DNA of 64,000 nt. Origin: Roseivivax sediminis (GTDB taxonomy: Bacteria > Pseudomonadota > Alphaproteobacteria > Rhodobacterales > Rhodobacteraceae). Location: contig NZ_FOMS01000002.1 of NCBI RefSeq assembly GCF_900112685.1, positions 372,001-436,000 on the forward strand, read 5' to 3'. Position 1 is the first letter of the stretch. Every line of letters begins with the position of its first letter. The notes beneath the pieces were generated by a model. The model made no database searches. It had not been told where the DNA came from and saw only the letters and a program-made list of their open reading frames with translations. Made by a program: the position numbers and the translations under genes. Shown in pieces: positions 11,001-20,000 of the stretch.

Positions 11001-14000
11001 TTCGGCGACTTGTTGTTCGCCAGCGAATACGAGCCTTCGAGATCGTATTCCGGGTCCGGGTCCGTGCCGACCGGATAGTTCCCGACCTGGTTCGGATCGG
11101 TGCCACCGGTCGGATTCCCCCCGTTGAGGATGAACTTGTCGTGCAGCGGGTTGGGATGCCCGTAATAGCCGCCCTCGACCATGCGGAAGAGGTAGTCGTT
11201 CTGCAGCCCGACGCCGTTGATGTTCTCGTTCTCGGGGGTCGACGGATCGTCAGGCACGATGCCCCCCGCCGCCGAGCCGTTGGTCGGCACGTAGAGATAG
11301 CCGTTGGAGTGCCACACGAGGTCGTAGGCGTTGCGGTTGCCCGTCGCGAAGATGCTGACGACCGCATCCTCGGCGTAGGGATCGTAGAACCGCTCCACCA
11401 GGGCAGAGCCGGCATCTTCGCCTTCGCGTACCTCGGCCACGCCCTGCGCGTCGAAGTGCAGGTAATTGCCGGTGAACTCGCCGCTGTCGATGAAGATGCC
11501 GCCGTTCTTGAGGTCGTTGTCGTTGTCCTCGAAGCGCCGGTTGAGGTTGTCGTCCGGAAGCGGCTCGGTGGAGACGTCGAAGCCGCCCTCGGGGGCCTCA
11601 CGGCTGCGGTCGATCTCCAGGATCGCCGCGTTGAGCAGCCGCTCGGGGCGGAAGCCCCAGGCCGAGTCCGGCTCGCCCATGGCCGAGTTGGAGCCCTGTG
11701 TCAGGTACATCAGGTACTGCGGCGCGTCGCCGCCCGGCACGTAGTCGGGGTTCACCCGGAACTCTAGGCTGTTGGTGACGTGGTCGCCGTTCGAGCGCGG
11801 CAATCCGGTGATGTAGGTCTCGATCGACGCATCCTCGAGCGATCCGCCCTCGCCGAGCGTGACCTTGGAAATGCGCCCCGAGAAGTCCGGGACCGAGTTC
11901 GACCGGCCGTTGAGCGGGATCGGGTAGTTGTCGGTGATCCAGATCGTGTTGTCGTCCTCGGGATCGAAGGCGACGCCGATGATCCCGCGGCGCCCGCCGT
12001 CCTCGTTGAAGTCGCCGCCCGGGGTGAAGACCTCCTTGGTCGACTGGTCGAGCGAGCCGTCGTCGTTCACCGCCCAGCGGGTGATCGAGCCGGAGATGGA
12101 GGTGACGTACAGGAACTGCTTGTCAGGCGACATCTCGATGGAGGTGTAGCTCTCGCCCAGCGACGGGTTCGAGGACAGCTCCACCGTGTCGACGAAGGCG
12201 ACCTCGCGGGCCTCGACGACCGGCGCTTCGCCGGTGACGAAGGTGGTGGAGAACTTCTGGAATTCCCGCGTCGGCGCGTCGGTGTCGTCGTTGTCGCCGC
12301 GGTCGCGGAAGCCGTCGATCACCACCGTGTAGCTGGTGAAGGGCTTGAGATCGGCGGCCGGCGCGATGGTCACGGAGTCGAAGCCGCCGGTGGTGTTCGC
12401 GTTGTAGGCGACCTCTTCGCCGGTCAGCGTCTCGAACAGGCGGATGGAGCCGTCCGCCAGGCTTTCCAGCAGCGCGCCGCCGCGCCCGTCGACCACGTCG
12501 ATGCCGAGCACGATGTCCGAGGTCGGGTCGATGCCGTCCGGCAATTCGCCGTCCTGCACGCCGAGTTCGACCTCGCCGTCGGCCGACACCGCCCGCGGTG
12601 CGACGAAGGCGGCATAGTCCTCGGGCGCCTCGTTGCCGTCATCGGGCGTCAGGTCGGGCAGCGCACGGATGTCGATGTACTGCATTTCCGTGATGGTGCC
12701 GTCCGGCGCTGCGAGGGTCAGGTTGCCGTCCTGCACATTGGCGAGGACGGTGACCAGTTCGCTCTTGAAGGCCGAGGTCGGCGTCCAGGCGGCGGCGAGC
12801 TGGCCCTCGATCTCCAGCGCGTTGACGCTGTCGTTCGGGCCGCCGGTGTCGCCCACGGCGACCGTGACCTCGTACCAGCCGTTCTCAAGCGCGATTTCCC
12901 AGGCCACCCGCGACGGGAAGGAGCCAAGGTCGAAATGCGCGTAGCCGGTCAGGCGGGGATCGTAGCTGTCGAAATCGGCGACCAGCGCCCCGCCGGGCAA
13001 AGTGCCGTCATCGGGAAGCGACGCGCTACCGGACCGCTCGTTGATGGCGATGGCCGGGAAGTTCGTGCCGATCGGCGTGTTCGTCATGCCGTCCGCGTCG
13101 AGCGCGGAAGCCTCGGTGACGAAGCCGTAGGTCTCGCCGTTGGCCTGCGCGGCGTAGCCCGTGAAGTTGCCGACGAGGTATCCGGCCGCGGCCGGCGTCG
13201 AGCCGTCCTGGAAGTTGATGCGGATGGTCTCGCGCGGGCCGGGTTCTGTCACCGGCGGCGGCGGCGTGATGTTGTTCTCGATGACGATCTGGTCGAGGTT
13301 CGGACCGGTCGCAATGGTGTTGGCAAGCGCGATCGTGTTCACGCCCTCCGCCAGATCGACCTCGACCTCGACCTCTTCCCAGACGTCCCAGTCGGCGGTC
13401 GGCGCGAAGCCCACCGTCTCGACCACGGTGCCACCCACGGACAGCGCCATCGGGCGGTCGGTGTCGCCGCCGTTGCCGTAGCGGATGGTGAACGTGTAGG
13501 TGCCCGCCTGCGGCGCGTCGATCTCGAACTGGACCGCGTCGCCGATGTCCAGGCCCATGTCGAGGTAGCCGTCGCCCTCGAAGTTGTCCCACAGGCCGTC
13601 AGGTCCGCGCTGCGGATCCGGGGCCTCGGGGTTCAGCGGATCGCGCGGCTGGGTGAGGCCGGCACCGTCGGTGCCCGGCGTGTCGTCGATGATGGTCATC
13701 GACCCGTCGCGCGCCTCGAACTGGAGCGTCTGCGAGAATGGCTCCGGCACGTCGCCGATGGTGAAGCTCGCCGTCGTGGTGACGTTGTTGCCGGCATCGT
13801 CCGTCAGCTCGAAGATCACGTCGAGCCCGCTTTCCGCCGCGAAGGCCGAGAGGTCGAGCGTGATGGTCCCGCCCACCGGCACGACCGGCGTGAAGGTCGC
13901 GCCACCGTCGGTGGAGTAGGCATAGGAGACGATGTCCGCGTCGACGCCGGTGAGGTCGAACGCCACAGCGCCGAGGTTCGCCGGATCGATCACCGCGCTC

Positions 14001-17000
14001 ACGTCGACGTCGAGGTTGCCGTCCTCGTCCGCGCTGACGTCCACATCGGTATAGGTGAAGGTCGCCTGGTCGATGTTCGGCCCACCCGTCGCCCCCGCGG
14101 GAATCTCCAGCGAGAGGGTGTTCGCGCCGGCCGACAGCTCGACCTCGACGGTGACCTCGCTCCACGCCTCCCACGGCTCCGCGCCGTCGGTGAAGGGGAA
14201 GGATTGCAGCGCCGCGGTAGCGCCGTTGACCGACATCAGGAGCGGCCGGTCGAGCCCGCCGCCGTCGCCGTTGGCGTAGCGGAAGCTGACCTCGTAGGTT
14301 CCGGCGGCCGGGGCGTCGATCTGGAAGGTGATCGAGTCGCCGGGGTTGCTGCCGAAGTCGAGATAGGCGTCGCCGACGCCGCCGGGACGGTAGTTGCCGT
14401 AGTCGTCGGGGTTTTCCTCGTCCACGGCCCGGGTGACTTCGCCCTGGCCGCCCTCACCCACGTCGTCGATGACGACAAGGTCGTCGTCCTCGCCCTGGAT
14501 GGTGAAGGGCGCCACCGAGGGCGCGCCCACGGTCACGGTGAAGACGACCGGATCGGAGGCCAGCGTGCCGTCGGTGGCCGACACCGCGATGGTGTAGCTG
14601 CCCGCCGGCGCGTCCGCCGGCACGATCAGGTCGGTGCCGGAGACCGCGAAGCCCGCGGGCAGCGTGCCGCCGCCGGCCGCCGCGATCGTGTAGGCGACGG
14701 TATCGCCCTCGTCCTCGTCGGTCGCCCCGAGACCGCTGAGATCAACAATCGCCCCCGCGCCGCCGTCGACGGACAGGTTGTCGAGCGACGCGCCCGCGGC
14801 AAGCGTCGGCGCCTCGTTCAAATCGTTGACGTTCACGACGATGGTCTGGGTTACCGACTGGCCGGTCTCGTCCGTGGCGGTCACGTCGACCGACACGGTC
14901 TCCTCGGTCTCGTGGTCGAGGCTGACCCCGGTCACGAGGTTGAGCTGGTCGTCGCCGTCGATCTCGAAGCGCGAGTCGCTGACGGTGAAGGACACCGCCG
15001 TTCCCTCGGGGTCGATGGAGGAAACCGTGCCCACGACGGCGCCGTTGGCGTTCTCGTCGATGCTGGCATTGGTGATCACCGGCGCCGAGGGCGCCTCGTC
15101 AACGTCGGTGACGGCGATGGTCAGCGTGGTCGTGGTCGCATCGCCGTTCTCGTCGGTCGCGGTGACGTCCACATCGACGGTCCCGCCGGCCTCGAAGTCC
15201 AGCGCGACGCCGTCCTTAAGCTTGAGCGATCCGTCCACCACCTCGAAGTCGGAGGCGGGATCGACGCTGTAGACTATCCCTGCGTCGTCGCCGTCGGGGT
15301 CGGTCGCCGACAGCGCGCCGATGACGGCGCCCTCGGCGTTCTCGGCCACGATCGCGGCGTCGATCTCGACCGCGCTCGGCGGGTCGTTCGGCTCTTCGAC
15401 GCGGGTGAAGGTGAAGTTGTCGGTCCGCAGAATCTCGCCGTCCGCGAGGCCCGAGAGCGTGAGGACCGTGCCGGACGTGATGAACACGGCCTGCTCGAAC
15501 GTGACGGTCTTGAGGTTGCCCGACTGGCCCGCATTGCCGCGCGGATTGTCGTTGTCGAACGTGTCGTTCGCCGTTTCCAGGTCCGGCGTGCCGTCGAACG
15601 CGGCGTTGTCGGCGAGCACGGTGTCACCGATGCTCAGCGAGTAGGTCGCGCTGCCGTCGGTTTCGTCGTAGCGTGTCATCGACACGATGTACCACCCCTC
15701 GATCACGCCGTTCTGGCCGAGATCGGTGGTGACTTCGGCGGTGTCGCCGGCGGCGCCGACGCGGATCACCTGGTTCTGCGAGGCCCCAACCTGCCCGGTG
15801 GCAAAGAAGCCCTCCGCCTCGGGCAGGCCGGTGAAGTCCTCGGCCTCGACGACGATCTGGTCGCCGACCTGGCCGCCCTGGACCAGGAAGGTCAGCGGCA
15901 GCGTCGCCGAGAGCCCGGTCGGATCCGTGGCGCGCACGATCACGGTGAAATCACCGCCGACCGTCGGCGTGCCCGAGATGATGCCTTCGGAATCGACGCT
16001 CAGCCCGGCGGGCAGGTCCTCGACCGTCAACGTCAGCTCGTCGCCGTCGGCATCGCTGAAGAACGGCTCGAACTGCGCGAGGTCGATACCGTCGATGGCG
16101 CTGCCTGCCTGCAGGAAGTACGGCTCGAGCGCGGGGTCGCCCTCGACCACTGGCGCGTCGTTCACATTGTCCACCGTGAGCGTAAAGGTGGAGGTGACGG
16201 GCGTGCCGCTGCCGGCTGTGTCGGTGGCCGTCACGGACACGGTGTAGACGCCCGGCTCGGACGGCGCGACGCCGCCCAGCACGCTGTCCGACAGCGCGAG
16301 CCCGTGATCGGCGTAAGGCAGACCCTCGGAATCGGTGATGGTGAAGGAATAATCGAGCGCATCGCCGTCCGGATCGACGAACGGCAGATCGATCTCGACC
16401 ATGCCGTCCTCATCGACGGAGAAGTCGGCGATGCCGCCGCCCACGACGACCGGTGCGGCGTTCTCGCCTTCATCCTCGAACAATTGCACGTTCGAGAAGG
16501 TGACCGAGCCCTGGCCGTTGCCGAAATTGTCGTCGTCCGACACCAGCGTCAGCGAGTCGATCGTTTTGCCGGCATGACTCGACAGGTCGATGGTGAAACG
16601 GAACACGCCGCCGCCGAGATCCTCTCCTTGCCCACGCAGGTCGACGAAGCTGCCGTTCGACTGGGTTCCGGCGATCTGGTAGTTCGACTGATCGCCGCTC
16701 TCCAGTGGGGAATTATCGTCGTCGAAGCCGATGGAGACGATCTCGGGCATGGAGGCGCCGACCTCGATGTCCACGGTCAGGCGCGTCGCACCGGAAATCG
16801 TGTAGCTCTCATCCAGGGCTGCGCGCTTCCAGAGGTTGCCGTCGAGGGTGACCGACGTGCCGTCCGGGGACACGCTCACGCCGCCGCCGTCCTCCGGCCG
16901 GTCCTGCCCGCTGTAGGAGGTGATCGTCGCCGCGTCGAAGAGAACGGCGCCCGGTGCGGCGTTCTCGCCCTCGTCCTCGAACAATTGCACGTTCGAGAAG

Positions 17001-20000
17001 GTGACCGAGCCCTGGCCGTTGCCGAAGTTGTCGTCGTCCGACACCAGCGTCAGCGAGTCGATCGTTTCGCCGGCATGACTCGACAGGTCGATGGTGAAAC
17101 GGAGCACGCCGCCGCCGAGATCCTCGCCTTGCCCACGCAGGTCGACGAAGGCGCCGTGCGACTGGGTCCCGGCGATCTGGTAGTTCGACTGATCGCCGAT
17201 CTCGAATGGGGAATTATCGTCGTCGAAGCCGATGGAGACGATCTCGGGCATGGAGGCGCCGACCTCGATGTCCACGGTCAGGCGCGTTTCGCCGGAAATC
17301 GTGTAGCTTTCGCCCAGTGCCGCGCGCTTCCAGAAGTTGCCGTCGAGCGTGACCGACGTGCCGTCCGGGGACACGCTCACGCCGCCGTCATTCGGCTGGT
17401 CCTGCCCGCTGTAGGAGGTGATCGTCGCCGCGTCGAAAAGCACGGCGACCGGGCCTTCCGCCACGTCGGTAACCGAAGGGGAGAACGGATCGGATGACAG
17501 CGCGCCGAGCGTGACGGAGACTGTCGGGAGAGCCGCCTCGAAGTCGAGCGACTCGGTGTCGATCAGCTTGAGCTGGATGCCCGCGGGGCCGTCGACCAGT
17601 TCGAACAGCGCGGAATCCGGGCCCGCGACAATAAGTGCCGCTGCGGTGTAGACCGAATCCGGGTCAGTGACCTCCACATCGGCCACGACGGCGCCCGCGG
17701 TGCCTTCGGCCACGTCGATCGGCGTCAGCGTGATGGCGCTCGGCGCGACATCCTCGGCCAGGTCGGTGACGGTGATGCTCAGCGTCTGGCTGTCCTCCAG
17801 AACGCCGTCGCTGGCGGTCAGCGTGACCTCGTAGACGTTGTCGCCGTCGAAATCGCCCGCCAACTCGAAGTCGGGCGCAGTCACGAAGGACAGCGTGCCC
17901 GTTTCGGCATCGAAGCTGAACGCCTCGGAATCGTCGCCCGACAGCGTGTAGCTCAGCGCGTCGTCCTCGCCGTCCGTGGCGCCGATGCCGGTGGCCGCGA
18001 CGGTCTGGTTCTCTGCGGCGTCGAAGCTCAGCGTTTCCTCGGCAAAGGCCGGCGCGGTGTTGACGCCCGGGAATGCCGGGGTGTCGCCAAGGCTGGTCAG
18101 CGCGACCGCGTCGATGTTCGGCCCGTTGTTGTACCCGGGCGGGATGGCCAGGGCGATCTCGTTGATACCGGCATCGAGCGCGATCTGAACCGGCGCCCGG
18201 ACCTGCCAATCGTCGAAGCCCGAGCGACCGGGGAATCCGACGATCTCGCCCACTGCGTCGCTGCCGTTCACGAGAACCGATACCGGGCGGTCCGGATCGG
18301 CCGCAGCGACGGAGGCATAGCGGATGTGAAGCTCGTAGAGGCCGGCCTCTGCCACTTCGACCTGCCAGCTGATGACCTCGTCGCCATCGACACCGTCGCC
18401 GCCGAAATCGGTGTAGCCGGAGCCGCCGTAGCCGACCCGCAGCCCGTATTCGTCCACGGGATCATTGCCGGCCCCGGTCTCGACGCTCGCCGGATCGCCC
18501 TGGATCCGGTGGAAGGTCTCCGCCCCCTCGGGAATGTCCGCCTCTTCCGCCTGCAGATAGACCGGCGCGATGGACGGCGCCGGCAGCTCGGGCTCCACGT
18601 CGGTGACCGCGATGGAGACGTCCTGGGTGACGGTGTCCGCCCCGTCGGACACCTCGACCGTGACCTCGTAGATACCGTCTCCGTCAGCGTCGGTGGCGGC
18701 CTCGAAGTCCGGCGCCGCGCTCAGGGTGAGCTGGCCGTTCTGATCGATCTGGACCGCGCCCGCATCCGGCCCGATCAAGGTGAACGTCAATTCGGCGCCA
18801 TCGAGATCCTGCGCCAGCACCTGGCCGACGACGGTCGTGTTCTCCTCGACGGTGAAGTCCGGCGCGCTGGTGATTTCGGGCGCGACGAAGCTGACCGCCA
18901 CGCCGGTTTCCGCGATGGCGACCGCATCGATGTTCGGTGCGCCCGAGCCGGTCTGGCTGAGGATGACCTGATGCGTACCGTCCGTCCCGACGGTCACGGT
19001 AAAGGTGTGCGTGTTCCAGACGCTCCAGCCACCGGTGTTGGTGTTCGCGAGTCCCTGTGCCGGTCCGCCGTCGACGGCAAGCGCGATCGGGCGCGGCGCC
19101 CCCCCGCTGGCACCGTTGGCATAGCGCAGGGTGATGTCGTAGGTGCCCGCCACCGCGTCGAACGAGAATTCGACCTTGTCGCCCGCGCCGCCGTTGATGT
19201 CGACATAGCCATCGCCCGTGTAGTCGTGGCGAAGTCCGAAGTCGTCGTATTCGTTTCCATCCTCCTGAGGACCGGTGTTGTCTCCCGCACCGCCCTCGAC
19301 GGCGCCATCCTCGGCATTGGCCGTCGTGGTCCGCTTCAGCGAGAGGCCCCCGGTGTCGATGATCGTCAGATCGTCGATGGTCAGGTAGCTGGTGGCGAAC
19401 GTGTCCGGTCCGTCGACCACGTCGACGGTCACGGACTGGGTCGTCAGGCTGCCCTCGGCGTCGGTCGCGCCGACGACCACCTCGTAGCTCTCCTGGGTCT
19501 CGAAATCCGCCGGCGACACGAGGCTCAGGACACCTGTTGCCGGATCGATGTCGAAAGCGGCGGCATCGGCGCCGCCTTCGATGGAATAGACGACCGCGGC
19601 GCGCGCCGGCGCGTCGGCCGACGTGTCATCGGCGATGTCGCTCGTCGATACCGTCCCGACGGCCGTGTCGTTCTCGTCGATCTCGAATGTGGCCGCGCTG
19701 GTGAAGATCGGCTGCGCGAAATCGGGCACGACACCGACATCGTGGATGGCGATCGCGTCGATGTTCGCCGCTCCGGCGGTGCCGGTCTGGTCGATGGTGA
19801 ATGTATGCGGGCCGGCTCCGGTCACCGAAATGGTGATCGTCCGGGTTTCCCAGTCGTGAAACTCGCCGGTATTGGTATCGGAGATCGCGTAGCTCGTGCC
19901 GTCGATAGTGACCGCCATGGGCCGCGCGCCGCTGCCGTTGGCCAGGCGCAGGGTCAACTCGTAGGTGCCTTCCGGGGCATCGAAGGTTCCCTCTGCCTGT

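Noticed and set aside
11780-17497. A 1,905-codon open frame on the plus strand opposite the giant gene (with others at 5078-7852, 8228-11767 and 18326-20317)
   Set aside because: The minus strand has clear domains and RTX repeats. The antisense frames have Arg/Val/Asp-rich, domain-free sequence, as expected from the high G+C codon pattern of the true gene.
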